Source: Streptomyces sp. AW19M42 | GTDB lineage: Bacteria; Actinomycetota; Actinomycetes; Streptomycetales; Streptomycetaceae | Length of the DNA stretch: 49,880 bases | Direction: 5' to 3' | Assembly: GCA_000470535.1 (NCBI GenBank) | Contig: CBRG010000168.1 | Span: 1 to 49,880 of the forward strand | In this document: one piece after another, positions 40,546 through 49,574 of the stretch | How the letters are laid out: each line of letters begins with the position of its first letter | Numbering within the stretch: the first letter of the stretch is position 1 | Made by a program: the position numbers and the translations under genes | The notes under the pieces: model-generated | Databases searched by the model: none | What the model was told of the DNA's origin: nothing | Seen by the model: the letters and a program-made list of their open reading frames with translations, nothing else

Positions 40546-41793
40546 TCACCGCAGGGTCACCGGGAGCGAGAAGAGGTCGTTCTGGGTGACGATCGGCTTG
40601 TTGCGCAGTTCGTTCGCCGGGACGGCGAGGGCCAGCTCCGGGAACCGCTCGTACAGCGCGGGCAGGGCCACGGCCGCCTCCAGGCGGGAGAGGGCGGCGC
40701 CGGGGCAGACATGCGGGCCGTGGCCGAAGGAGATGTGGCGGTTGGGGGAGCGGGTGACGTCGAACTCCGTCGCCGTCGGCCCCCACTGCTTCTCGTCGCG
40801 GCTGAGGGCGGCGAACGAGATCATGATGCCCTCGCCCTTAGGCAGGACCCGGTCACCGACCTCGATGTCCTCGGTGGCGAACCGGATCAGGACGTGTGAG
40901 GTGGGCGCCGACCAGCGCAGCGTCTCCTCGATGACCCCGTCCCAGCTCACTTCGCCGGCGAGCACCGCGCGGCGCTGCTCGGGGTGGCTCTGGAGGGCCA
41001 CGACGGCGTTCACGATGAGGCTGATCGTCGTCTCGTGCCCGGCGGCGATGATCACCTTCAGGGTGTTGAGGATCTCCTCGTCGGTGAGGTGGTCGCCGTC
41101 CTGCGACGCGACGATCAGCGCACCGGTCAGGTCGTCGGCCGGGGAGGCCTTCTTCTCGTCGAGGATCCGGGAGAACAGGGTGTGGATGTCCGCCATCATC
41201 TGCGGCACCTCTGCGGGCGGCGTCATGTTGGAGAAGAACGTGTCGAACAGTTCCTTCATCCGGGGCAGATCGGCGGAGTCGACGCCCATCAGCTCGCTGA
41301 TGACGTTCATCGGCAGCGGGTAGGCGAACTCGGCCTTCAGATCGACCGTCTCGCCCGCGGGGCGTTCCGCCAGCCGGTCCAACAGCACCTTCGTGCGCGC
41401 CTCGATGCCGTCCCGCAGCCGCTCCACCCGCCGTACGGTGAGCGCCTGGGCGACCAGTCCGCGCAGCCTGCGGTGCTCGGCGCCGTCCGCCGTCAGCATG
41501 GTGCGGCCCGGGTTGACGAGGCCGATCAGCGGCCAGTCCGGCGGGATCTCGCCCCGCTGCCAGGCACCCCAGACGTTGATGTCCTTGACCAGGCGGCTGT
41601 CGGTGAGCAGCGATTTGGCCTCGGCGTGGTGGGTGACCGTGTGGACGCGGACCCCGCCGGGCAGCTCCACCCGGGCGAGCGGGCCCGCCGCGTGCAGCCG
41701 TGCGCTCTCGCCGTCGAGGTCGGTGACGAACGGATCCAGGACGATGGGTTCCTGCTCCTCGCCGGCCGGCGCTCCGGTCGTCGTCGCGGTCAT
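40546..41793 (-). CDS. cytochrome P450 (conservon, second P450)
   Basis: A 415-aa P450. It has the I-helix oxygen-binding AAGHETT near residue 250, the K-helix ExxR (EETLR near 289), and the haem loop FGHGPHVCPGAALSRLE with the axial Cys near 362. The ATG at 41791-41793 has GGAGG 6 bp upstream and overlaps the TGA of the previous P450 gene. Its position at the end of a conservon suggests a CYP154- or CYP156-type oxidase, but I cannot fix the family. The substrate is unknown; redox partners are not in this window. Confidence 0.93.
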   Translation of the reverse strand: MTATTTGAPAGEEQEPIVLDPFVTDLDGESARLHAAGPLARVELPGGVRVHTVTHHAEAKSLLTDSRLVKDINVWGAWQRGEIPPDWPLIGLVNPGRTMLTADGAEHRRLRGLVAQALTVRRVERLRDGIEARTKVLLDRLAERPAGETVDLKAEFAYPLPMNVISELMGVDSADLPRMKELFDTFFSNMTPPAEVPQMMADIHTLFSRILDEKKASPADDLTGALIVASQDGDHLTDEEILNTLKVIIAAGHETTISLIVNAVVALQSHPEQRRAVLAGEVSWDGVIEETLRWSAPTSHVLIRFATEDIEVGDRVLPKGEGIMISFAALSRDEKQWGPTATEFDVTRSPNRHISFGHGPHVCPGAALSRLEAAVALPALYERFPELALAVPANELRNKPIVTQNDLFSLPVTLR

Positions 41794-43043
41794 CTCTGGC
41801 CTCCAAGGGCGGGGGTGGGCGTGAAGCGTGCCGGCAGGTCCGTCAGCCCGCGAAGCCACGGGGAGGGGCGCCGGGTCAGCTGCTCCGCGGGGACCGCGAG
41901 GTCGACGTCGGGGAGCCGGTCGAGGATGACCTCGATCGCCGTACGGGCGATGACCTCCGCGATCTCCTGGGCGGGGAACGGGCAGCGGTGGTCGCCATGG
42001 CTGAAGGAGAAGAAGGCGTTGTTGCCGCCGGTGAGGGTGGATCCGTCGGTGCGGACCTGGGGGTCGGCGTTCGCACCGGCCAGGCTGAGGACCAGCAGGT
42101 CGCCGGCCTTGATGTGGCGGCCGCCGAGGTGGGTATCGCGGCTGGCCCAGCGGCCGGCGATGTTCTGGCTGGGGGTGTCCTCCCAGAGCACCTCGTTCAT
42201 CGCCTCGCCCACGCTGTGCCGGCCGCCGGAGAGCGAGGCGGCGAAGCGGTCGTCGGTGAGCATGAGGCGCAGCGAGTTGCCGATCCAGTCGGAGGTCGGC
42301 TGGTGGCCGGCCGCCATCATGACCATGAGGTCGCGGGAGACGTCCTCGTCCGTGAATCCGCCGGTGTTGGCGAGCATCCGGCTGACGACGTCGTCGCCGG
42401 GGGAGGTCTGCCGTTCGGCCACCAGCCCGTACACGGACGTGGCGATGTGCCGCTGGCCCGCCAGCGCGCTCGGCCCGCCGTTGATCATGTCGTTCATCGC
42501 GGTGACGAGGGCGGGGCCCTTCTCGTCGGAGAAGCCGAAGAGCTTGGCCAGTACCCGTACGGGCATCAGCATCGCGTAGTCCGCGATGAGGTCGGCGGTG
42601 CCGGCCGAGCAGAAGGAGTCGATCAGCCTGTCCGCGAACTCCGCGGTGCTCTCCTTGAGTTCGAACGGGTTCACCGCCTCCAGCGCGTCCGTGATGACGA
42701 CGGAGCGGCGGCTGTGGCGTTCACCGACCGTGTAGAGGATGGACGGCTGGTCCCGGCTGATCATCGGCATCAGGGGCCAGCCGTCGGGGAGGGCCTCCCA
42801 CTGGTTCCACAGCTTCGAATCGCGGCTGAACAGCACGGGGTCGCCGGTGAGCTGGTGCAGCTCGCGGTAGCCGAGCACGAGCCAGGCGGGGATGTCGCCG
42901 GGCAGCACGACCGGGGCGACCGGCCCGTGGTCGCGCCTCATCTCCCGGTAGAGCCGGGCGGGTTCGTCCTGGAAGCGGCCACCGTACAGATGGACGGCTT
43001 CGGTACCGGTGCCGGTGGCGGCCGCGTGGGGGCACTGGGTCAC
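41790..43043 (-). CDS. CYP157-like cytochrome P450 lacking the ExxR motif
   Basis: A 417-aa P450. The I-helix reads AAGHQPTS near residue 246. The K-helix region reads NEVLWEDTP near 284, giving E-V-L-W where ExxR (Glu and Arg) is expected. The haem loop is FSHGDHRCPFPAQE with the axial Cys near 353. Streptomycete CYP157 enzymes are known to have lost ExxR, and this fits. The start is the GTG at 43041-43043, overlapping the CvnD TGA (GTGA). It is the fifth gene of the conservon. Whether it is catalytically active is unclear. Confidence 0.88.
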   Translation of the reverse strand: MTQCPHAAATGTGTEAVHLYGGRFQDEPARLYREMRRDHGPVAPVVLPGDIPAWLVLGYRELHQLTGDPVLFSRDSKLWNQWEALPDGWPLMPMISRDQPSILYTVGERHSRRSVVITDALEAVNPFELKESTAEFADRLIDSFCSAGTADLIADYAMLMPVRVLAKLFGFSDEKGPALVTAMNDMINGGPSALAGQRHIATSVYGLVAERQTSPGDDVVSRMLANTGGFTDEDVSRDLMVMMAAGHQPTSDWIGNSLRLMLTDDRFAASLSGGRHSVGEAMNEVLWEDTPSQNIAGRWASRDTHLGGRHIKAGDLLVLSLAGANADPQVRTDGSTLTGGNNAFFSFSHGDHRCPFPAQEIAEVIARTAIEVILDRLPDVDLAVPAEQLTRRPSPWLRGLTDLPARFTPTPALGGQR

Positions 43044-43705
43044 GGGGCGGACTCCGGGGTCAGGGCGGTGAGGGTCTGGTCGTCGCCCGTGGAGGCGGTG
43101 GACGGCGCGCTGCCCGCGGCGCGGGCGGCGGACATCGCGTGCAGGTGCTCCACCAGCGTGATCAGTACGTACTTGCTGGAGGACCGGTCCCGGGCGTCGC
43201 ACTCCACGAGCGGTACGTCGTCCGAGATGGCCAGTGCCTCGCGGATCTGCTGCTCGGTGTGGAGCGGGCCGCCGAAGTCGTTGCACGCGACGATGAACGG
43301 GGTGCCGTGGTGCTCCAGCCGGTCGATGGCGTACCAGGAGTCGGCGAGGCGCCGGGTGTCGACGAGTACGACGGCACCGAGCGTCCCGGAGAACAGCCGG
43401 TCCCACAGGAACCAGAAGCGCTCCTGGCCGGGCGCGCCGAACAGGTAGAGCACCGAGCGTTCGTCGAGCGTGATCCGGCCGAAGTCGAAGGCGACGGTGG
43501 TGGACGTCTTGGAGTGAACGCCGTCGAGGTGGTCGACGGCCTCGCCCGCGCGGGTCATCGTCTCCTCCGTGTTGAGCGGACGGATCTCGCTCACGGATCG
43601 GACCATGGTGGTCTTGCCGACGCCGAAGCCGCCGACGACGACTATCTTCAGTCCGTTGTCGGCCGTGGCCCGAAGGGCGTCACGGTCAGAGGTTGCGGAG
43701 TCCAA
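43040..43705 (-). CDS. cvnD: conservon GTP-binding protein CvnD
   Basis: A 221-aa Ras/Arf-like small GTPase. Walker A (GGFGVGKTT) is at about residues 25-33, the switch/G3 region has FGAPGQERF, and VACND provides the base-recognition NxxD near residue 138. The first about 18 residues (DSATSDRDALRATADNG) vary. It is proposed to cycle between nucleotide states as part of the conservon complex with CvnA (sensor), CvnB (roadblock) and CvnC. The start is TTG (43703-43705). It overlaps CvnC by 20 bp and the P450 by 4 bp. Confidence 0.92.
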   Translation of the reverse strand: MDSATSDRDALRATADNGLKIVVVGGFGVGKTTMVRSVSEIRPLNTEETMTRAGEAVDHLDGVHSKTSTTVAFDFGRITLDERSVLYLFGAPGQERFWFLWDRLFSGTLGAVVLVDTRRLADSWYAIDRLEHHGTPFIVACNDFGGPLHTEQQIREALAISDDVPLVECDARDRSSSKYVLITLVEHLHAMSAARAAGSAPSTASTGDDQTLTALTPESAP

Positions 43706-44051
43706 CGAGCACCTGTTCCAGGATGTCGGGGTCGGGGAGCCGGTCCGCGACGCGTGCGGTACGAGGGTGGCGGGCGCTGATCCGGCCGGTGTCGAGCAGA
43801 TCGCACAGCAGGATGCGCACGATGCTGACGGGCAGGTCGAGGCTCGCGGCGATCTCGACGACCGCGGCGGGCCGTTCGCACATGCGCAGGATCGCGACGT
43901 GCTCCGACTGCATACCGGGGGCCGGTTCGCATTCCGAGACGACGAGTGTCACCAGGTCGAAGACGTCCGAGTTGGAGCGGCTGCGGCCACCGGTGAGGGT
44001 GTACAGCCGGTCCGGGTCGTCGTCCCGGCCCGGACGCGGGCGCGTCGTCAT
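43686..44051 (-). CDS. cvnC: conservon protein CvnC (DUF742)
   Basis: A 121-aa DUF742 protein. Characteristic segments are RLYTLTGGRSRSNSDVFDLVTLVVS, SEHVAILRMCERPAAVVEIAASLDLPVSIVRILLCDLLDTGRI, and ILEQVLVGLRNL at the C-terminus. Family members have a winged-helix-like fold and bind the conservon GTPase; its exact role is not settled. The start is ATG at 44049-44051, overlapping the end of cvnB by 4 bp. Confidence 0.93.
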   Translation of the reverse strand: MTTRPRPGRDDDPDRLYTLTGGRSRSNSDVFDLVTLVVSECEPAPGMQSEHVAILRMCERPAAVVEIAASLDLPVSIVRILLCDLLDTGRISARHPRTARVADRLPDPDILEQVLVGLRNL

Positions 44052-44494
44052 ACGGCCGTGTTCTCGGAGGTCCCCTGGTTCCCGGGGGGTCCGGAGGGTT
44101 CGCGCGGCGGGGCCACGAGGTGCTCGCCGAGCTGCTCGACGAGCTCGCTCATGTTGTGCCCGACGAGGCCGACATCGGCGTCCTCGGAGGCGACGACGGC
44201 GAGGTGGGCGCCCGCACCCGCCTCCACGATGAACAGCACGCCGCCGTAGAACTCGGCCATCGCGGACCGTACACCGCCGGTGCCGTCACCGAACTCGACG
44301 GACGCGCCGTGCGACAGGCTCTGGATGCCGGCCGAGATCGCGGCCAGCTGGTCGGCCTGGTCGACGGAGAGCTCGGGGGTGCGGCACAGCTTGAGGCCGT
44401 CCCTGGACAGCACGAGGGCGTGGCGGGTGCCGGGGGTGCGCTCAAGGAGCCCCTCCAGCAGCCAGTTGAGCTTCTCGTCCGTGGTCGCGGTCAT
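44048..44494 (-). CDS. cvnB: conservon roadblock/LC7 protein CvnB
   Basis: A 148-aa roadblock/LC7 domain protein: LNWLLEGLLERTPGTRHALVLSRDGLKLC, then ELSVDQADQLAAISAGIQSLSHGAS and MAEFYGGVLFIVEAGAGAHLAVVASEDADVGLVGHNMSELV. The C-terminus is disordered (PREPSGPPGNQG). It likely binds CvnD like a GTPase-activating partner, as in MglB-type systems. The start is ATG at 44492-44494, overlapping cvnA by 4 bp (ATGA). Confidence 0.93.
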   Translation of the reverse strand: MTATTDEKLNWLLEGLLERTPGTRHALVLSRDGLKLCRTPELSVDQADQLAAISAGIQSLSHGASVEFGDGTGGVRSAMAEFYGGVLFIVEAGAGAHLAVVASEDADVGLVGHNMSELVEQLGEHLVAPPREPSGPPGNQGTSENTAV

Positions 44495-46059
44495 CGGGTG
44501 TTGCCTTCCGGATGCGGGGAGTTGGGCCGTACGGCCTGGCGGAAGCTGCTGAAGCGGGCTGCCTGGGCCTTGGGGTCGGACGTACGGGGCCGGGGGGCCA
44601 ACCCGTCGGTCGCGTCGCCGCCGTCGCCGGTACCGCTGTCGGCCGAGGCCCTTGCGCGGGACTCGGCGGCGGCCAGGGTGCGGCCGCGGGAACGCTTGGG
44701 CAGGCCGCTCTCCCCGAACCGGGGGAGGGCGCCGGTGGTGTCCGACATGGTGTCCGAGGAGGAGTTCGGCAGGGAGTCGGAGCGCAGGAACTCCAGGGTG
44801 CGGGAGCTGTCCGGGGCGCTGTCCGCGGCGCCGGACGGTGCGGCCTCGCTGGTACGGGCGGCTCCGGCCGGCCCGTCGGCCGCGGGGGCGTGGACGGGCT
44901 CGGGTTCACCCGGGGAGGCGGCTTCCGGGACCGGCGCGGGGGCCGGGGCCGGTGCGGGGACCGGCGCCGGGGCCCTGGTGATGACCTCCTGCGGCAGCAT
45001 CATCAGCGCGCCCGTGCCACCGCGCGCCGACGGCCGGAAAGAGACCGTCAGCCCGTGCTTGCGGGCCAGCCGCCCGACGACGGCGAGGCCGAGCCGGGTG
45101 CCGGAGAGACCGGTCAGGTCCTGGCTCTGCGCGGAGACGGCGCGCTCGGCGCGGCGCAGCTGCACATCGCTCATGACCAGGCCGCTGTCCTCGACGGTCA
45201 GCACGATGCCGGCCGGCACCTCCTCCACGTACACGTGGACCTCGGCCGTGGGGGGTGAGAAGTTCGCGGCGTTGTCGAGGAGTTCGGCCAGCGCGTGCAT
45301 GATGCCCTCTGCGGCGTGCCCGGCGACGGCGACGTCGCTGGTGGAGTGCAGGCGGATCCGCTGGTAGCCGCTGATCCGGCCCATCGCTCCGCGCAGGATC
45401 GACTCCATGACGATGGGCTTGGCCCAGCGGCGTCCGGAGCGCGCACCGGTCAGCACGGCGATGGAGTCGGCCAGCCGGCCCGCCTGGGCGGTGCGGTGGT
45501 CCAGGTGCAGCAGATCGCCCAGTACGTCTTCCGAGGCGTGCCGGTGCTCCATGTCGCGCAGGTCGGCGAGCATGCTCGTGGCGAGTGCCTGCATCCGGCC
45601 CGCGGCGTTGGCGCAGGCGGCGACGGCGGCGGCGCGCTCGGTCTCGCTGCGGGAGGCGCGGGCCTTGAGCGCGGCGTTCTGCGCGGTGAGGCGCTCGACG
45701 TCGGCCGCTGCCTGTTCGGTGATCCGGGCGACCTCCGCGGCGGCGGCCGATTTCGTCTTTGCCGTCTCGGCGGTGAACCGCTGGGCCTCGTAGGCGGAGG
45801 TGGAGACCATCCGGGAGGTCTCGGCGCTGAACCTGCCGCTCTCGGCCGCGTACTCCTCCCGCAGCCGCCGCACCGTGGCACGGGCGTGGACGGCGGTGGC
45901 GACGGCGGCGGACAGCAGTACGGCCGCGGCGCCCGCCCCCCATGCCACAGCGGTCCTGGCCGAGTCGGGGGCGGCGAGGGCCGCCCAGAGGCACAGGGAC
46001 CCGGTGATGACGACCGTGGCCAGCAGGGCAAGTGCGGTGGGCCTGGTTGAGGGGCGCAA
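44491..46059 (-). CDS. cvnA: conservon sensor-like histidine-kinase protein CvnA
   Basis: A 522-aa protein. Two membrane helices lie near the N-terminus (about 8-28 and 33-55). A coiled-coil region follows (about 60-165), then a DHp-like segment with H-rich MEHRHASEDVLGDLLHLDHRTAQAGR. The ATPase domain has N-box LAELLDNAANFSPP near 265, G1 EDSGLVMS near 290 and G2 GTRLGLAVVGRLARKHGL. A Pro/Ala-rich tail (about 350-522) ends it. I chose the TTG at 46057-46059 because AAGGA lies 6 bp upstream. The longer frame to 46185 covers the promoter. It has no HAMP domain. The input signal is unknown. Confidence 0.9.
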   Translation of the reverse strand: MRPSTRPTALALLATVVITGSLCLWAALAAPDSARTAVAWGAGAAAVLLSAAVATAVHARATVRRLREEYAAESGRFSAETSRMVSTSAYEAQRFTAETAKTKSAAAAEVARITEQAAADVERLTAQNAALKARASRSETERAAAVAACANAAGRMQALATSMLADLRDMEHRHASEDVLGDLLHLDHRTAQAGRLADSIAVLTGARSGRRWAKPIVMESILRGAMGRISGYQRIRLHSTSDVAVAGHAAEGIMHALAELLDNAANFSPPTAEVHVYVEEVPAGIVLTVEDSGLVMSDVQLRRAERAVSAQSQDLTGLSGTRLGLAVVGRLARKHGLTVSFRPSARGGTGALMMLPQEVITRAPAPVPAPAPAPAPVPEAASPGEPEPVHAPAADGPAGAARTSEAAPSGAADSAPDSSRTLEFLRSDSLPNSSSDTMSDTTGALPRFGESGLPKRSRGRTLAAAESRARASADSGTGDGGDATDGLAPRPRTSDPKAQAARFSSFRQAVRPNSPHPEGNTR

Positions 46060-46343
46060 GCGGAGTCCTTGGTGGCGGACGGTGGCGGACGGGGCGGACG
46101 GTGATGGACGGGATGATTCGGGTAAGTCGGTGGGGCGGTAGGTAAGTGGGACAACTGGAACAGAAGATTCCCAGACAAGTCTCAATCACTATATGAGAAC
46201 TGACGGTCTGTTTGGGAAGAACTCGTGGTGCTCTCTGTTGCGTATGTGTTCGGTTACCCGTCAAATTCCTAGGTATTGACGCATTCGGCAGAAACGCGAG
46301 GACGCGGCGGGCCACCGGCCCCGACCGGCGGCATCCTGGCCGG
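46060..46343. promoter_or_regulatory. divergent promoter region between conservon and FAD/Fe-S gene
   Basis: AT-richer 284-bp region. It includes GTCTCAATCACTATATGAGAAC (arms TCTCA/TGAGA near 46180 and 46194) and a TTGACG at about 46276 on the plus strand as a possible -35. I cannot pair a good -10 with either. No gene is convincing here. Confidence 0.4.
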
Positions 46344-49232
46344 ATGGCACCTCGTGAGGCAACAACCGGACCCGACCGCACCGGACCCGACCGCACCGCA
46401 CTCGCCGAAGCGCTGCGCTCCGCGGTGCGCGGCGAGATCGCGTTCGACGCCACCGCACGGGCCCTGACGACGATGGACGCGTCCAACTACCGCCGGGTGC
46501 CGCTCGGAGTCGTCGCCCCGCGCGACGCCGACGACATCGCCGCCACGCTCGCCGTCTGCCGCGCGCACGGGGTGCCCGTCGTGCCGCGCGGCGGCGGCAC
46601 GTCCATCGCCGGGCAGGCCACCGGCACCGGGGTCGTCCTCGACCTCACCCGCCACCTGCGCTCGGTCGTCGAACTGGACCCCGGCTCCCGTACGGCGGTG
46701 GTCCAGCCGGGCGTCGTCCTGGACGAACTGCGGGCCGCCGCCGCCCCGCACGGGCTCACCTTCGGCCCGGACCCCTCCACACACAGCCGCTGCACCATCG
46801 GCGGCATGGTCGGCAACAACTCCTGCGGCTCGCACTCGGTCGCCTGGGGCACCACGGCCGACAACGTCCACGCGCTGACCGTCGCCCGCTACGGCGGCGA
46901 CACCCTGCGCCTGGAACCCGGCGCGCCCGGACCCGCCGGGCTCCAGGAGCTGGTCGCCGCCCACCTCGCCCTGCTGCGCACCGGCTTCCCCGAACTCCCG
47001 CGCCGCATCTCCGGATACGCACTGGACGCCCTGCTGCCCGAGCGCGGCCCAGAGCCCGCCCGTGCGTTCTGCGGCAGCGAGGGCACGCTCGGCGTGGTGA
47101 CGGAGGCGACGCTGCGGCTCGTCGAGGCGCCTGCCGCCCGCGCGCTCGCCGTCCTCGGCTACGCCGACGAGTCCGCCGCCGCAGAGGCCGCCCCCGGCCT
47201 CCTCCCGCTCCACCCGCTGACCGTCGAGGGCATGGCCGCCGACCTGGTACGCGAACCGGCCGGGCTGCCGCGCGGCGCGGCCTGGCTCTTCGTCGAGACG
47301 GGCGGCGCCACTTTGGCGGAGGCGCGGTCCCACGCGGAGCGGATCGCGCGGGCGGCGTCGGCGGAGGCGGTGGACACCGCCGTCGTCACAGACCCCGCCG
47401 GGCAGCGGGCGCTGTGGCGGATCAGGGAGGACGCGTCAGGCACCGCGACCCGGATGCTCGACGGCAGCGAGGCCTGGCCCGGCTGGGAGGACTGCGCGGT
47501 GCCGCCCGCCCGGCTCGGCGCCTACCTGCGCGACTTCCGCGCCCTGCTCGCCGAACACGGCCTGCGCGGCACCCCCTACGGGCACTTCGGCGACGGCTGC
47601 ATCCACGTGCGGATCGACTTCGACCTGCTGAGCGGCGACGGCGTGGCCCGCTTCCGCCGCTTCTCCGAGGAGCTCGCCTCGCTCGTGGTCGCGCACGGCG
47701 GCTCCCTGTCGGGGGAGCACGGCGACGGCCAGGCCCGCGCCGAACTCCTGCCGAAGATGTACGGGGACGAACTGGTCGGCCTCTTCGCCCGTTTCAAGGA
47801 CCTCTGGGACCCGGACGGCGGCATGAACCCGGGCATCCTCGCCCGCCCGGCCCGTCTCGACGAGAACCTCCGCTTCGACGTGCTGCCGCGCCGACCGGTC
47901 GACGTCGCCTTCGGCTACCCGCACGACGGCGGCGACTTCTCGGCAGCGGTGCGCAGGTGCGTCGGCGTCGCCAAGTGCCGTACGAAGGAGGCCTCGGGAC
48001 CGGCCGTGATGTGCCCGTCCTTCCGCGCGACCGGCGAGGAGGCCCACTCGACCCGGGGCCGGGCCCGGCTGCTGCACGAGATGCTGGCCGGCCCGGCGGG
48101 CGGGGTGATCACGGACGGCTGGCGCTCGACAGAGGTACGGGACGCGCTCGACCTGTGCCTGTCCTGCAAGGGCTGCCGCAGCGACTGCCCGGTGGGCGTC
48201 GACATGGCCACGTACAAGGCGGAGTTCCTGCACCATCACTACGAGGGGCGGGTGCGCCCGGCCGCCCACTACGCGCTGGGGTGGCTGCCGCTGTGGCTGC
48301 GCCTCGCCTCCCCGTTCGCGGGTGCTCTGAACGCACTGGCCCGGGTGGCGCCCCTGGCCCGGCTCGCCAAGCGGCTGGCGGGCATCGCGCCGGAGCGCGG
48401 GATCCCGGTCCTGGCCCGGGAGCCGTTCACCCGGTGGCTGAACCGGCGCTGGGGCAAAGGGACGTTCGTCTTCTCCGGCGACCGGGTGGCCACCATCTGG
48501 CCCGACACCTTCACCGAACACCTCTCGCCCGAGGTGGGCCGGGCGGCGGTGCGGGTGGTGGAGGCGGCGACCGGCCGCCGGGTGATGCCACCCGCCCGCG
48601 GCCTGTGCTGCGGCCTCACCTACGTCTCGACGGGGCAGCTGGACCGGGCCCGCTCGGTGATGCGCCGCACCCTGGGCCGGCTGGCCGGCACCCATGACTC
48701 CCCGGTGATCGTCCTCGAACCAAGCTGTGCGGCCACTCTGCGCACGGACCTCCCGGAGCTCCTCCCCGACGACCCCCGCGCGGCCGCCCTGGCGTCCTCG
48801 GTCCACACCCTGGCCGAGTATCTGGAGAAGTACGCCCCCGACTGGGCCCCACCCCGACTGGACCGCCCCGTCACCGGCCAGACGCACTGCCACCAGCACG
48901 CGGTCCTGGGCGACGCCGCGGACCGCCGTCTGCGGGAACGGGCGGGTCTGAAAGGCGAGTTGGTGGGCGGCTGTTGCGGCCTCGCCGGTAACTTCGGCTT
49001 CGAGCGGGGGCATTGGGAGGTGTCTGTTGCCTGCGCGGAGGACGCGCTGCTGCCGGCCGTACGGGGGGCGGGGACCGGCACGGAGATCCTGGCGGACGGG
49101 TTCTCCTGCCGGACGCAGCTGGGCCAGGTGGGCGGGGTGCGGGCGCGGCACCTTGCCGAGGTCCTGGCGGAGGGCTTGCCCCCGGGGGCGCTGCCCCCGG
49201 ACCCCCGCTCCCCCATCGCCGGAGGGGCTTGA
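46344..49232 (+). CDS. FAD-linked oxidase fused to Fe-S/CCG domain (D-lactate dehydrogenase-like)
   Basis: A 962-aa flavo-iron-sulfur oxidoreductase. The N-terminal FAD-binding domain (PRGGGTSIAGQAT near residues 80-92, then GGMVGNNSCGSHSVAWG) is followed by an FAD-oxidase C-terminal domain (PYGHFGDGCIHVRIDF, SGEHGDGQARAE). An Fe-S region has CVGVAKCR...CPSF and CLSCKGCRSDCP (near residues 604-616). Two CCG motifs (LCCGLTY near 752 and GCCGLAGN near 874) resemble GlpC/LldE/HdrB. Such fused Dld-like proteins oxidise a 2-hydroxyacid, most often D-lactate or glycolate, passing electrons to quinone. The ATG at 46344 is preferred. The C-terminal tail (PGALPPDPRSPIAGG) runs into repeat-like sequence. 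It is divergent from the conservon. Confidence 0.9.
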   Translation: MAPREATTGPDRTGPDRTALAEALRSAVRGEIAFDATARALTTMDASNYRRVPLGVVAPRDADDIAATLAVCRAHGVPVVPRGGGTSIAGQATGTGVVLDLTRHLRSVVELDPGSRTAVVQPGVVLDELRAAAAPHGLTFGPDPSTHSRCTIGGMVGNNSCGSHSVAWGTTADNVHALTVARYGGDTLRLEPGAPGPAGLQELVAAHLALLRTGFPELPRRISGYALDALLPERGPEPARAFCGSEGTLGVVTEATLRLVEAPAARALAVLGYADESAAAEAAPGLLPLHPLTVEGMAADLVREPAGLPRGAAWLFVETGGATLAEARSHAERIARAASAEAVDTAVVTDPAGQRALWRIREDASGTATRMLDGSEAWPGWEDCAVPPARLGAYLRDFRALLAEHGLRGTPYGHFGDGCIHVRIDFDLLSGDGVARFRRFSEELASLVVAHGGSLSGEHGDGQARAELLPKMYGDELVGLFARFKDLWDPDGGMNPGILARPARLDENLRFDVLPRRPVDVAFGYPHDGGDFSAAVRRCVGVAKCRTKEASGPAVMCPSFRATGEEAHSTRGRARLLHEMLAGPAGGVITDGWRSTEVRDALDLCLSCKGCRSDCPVGVDMATYKAEFLHHHYEGRVRPAAHYALGWLPLWLRLASPFAGALNALARVAPLARLAKRLAGIAPERGIPVLAREPFTRWLNRRWGKGTFVFSGDRVATIWPDTFTEHLSPEVGRAAVRVVEAATGRRVMPPARGLCCGLTYVSTGQLDRARSVMRRTLGRLAGTHDSPVIVLEPSCAATLRTDLPELLPDDPRAAALASSVHTLAEYLEKYAPDWAPPRLDRPVTGQTHCHQHAVLGDAADRRLRERAGLKGELVGGCCGLAGNFGFERGHWEVSVACAEDALLPAVRGAGTGTEILADGFSCRTQLGQVGGVRARHLAEVLAEGLPPGALPPDPRSPIAGGA

Positions 49233-49299
49233 CTCCGCTCGGCTGGGCTTGATCGTGCCCTCGTCATCCAGCCTCGCCGCAGGCGCACCGCCCCCTCGC

Positions 49300-49544
49300 T
49301 CCGAGCCGTCCCGCCCCACGATCTCGCGGTCCGGCGCCGCGAGATCGCCCAGCGCCGGATGGCCCGGCGCATCGCGGCGGGCGAGCAGCACCGGCACGGT
49401 CGGCGCGTCGGTGAGCGGCCGGTAGGCGACACCGGCGTGCGGGTGCCTCGCGGCGGTCGAGGCGGTGGAGACCCCGGCGCCCCGGCCCGCCGCGATGGCG
49501 GACAGCCAGCGGACGGTCGGCGCGACGGCGGCGACCCGTTCCTC
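49300..49544 (-). pseudogene. LysR-type regulator 3' remnant
   Basis: The minus strand from 49544 reads EERVAAVAPTVRWLSAIAAGRG, then GVSTASTAARHPHAGVAYRPLTDA and PVLLARRDAPGHPALGDLA. This resembles the C-terminal substrate-binding end of a LysR-family regulator. A TAG stop lies immediately upstream in frame (plus 49545-49547), and no HTH domain exists, so the 5' two thirds are gone. The frame is open past 49300 into the oxidase gene's tail and has no clear natural stop. It probably once regulated the divergent EamA gene. Confidence 0.6.
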
Positions 49545-49574
49545 CTACGGTAGAGGGATGGCTGCACGAGGTGA

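Noticed and set aside
47436..49397. Long minus-strand open frame opposite the FAD/Fe-S gene
   Set aside because: Shadow of a clearly conserved oxidoreductase. Only its extreme 5' part, extended upstream to 49544, was kept as a LysR remnant.
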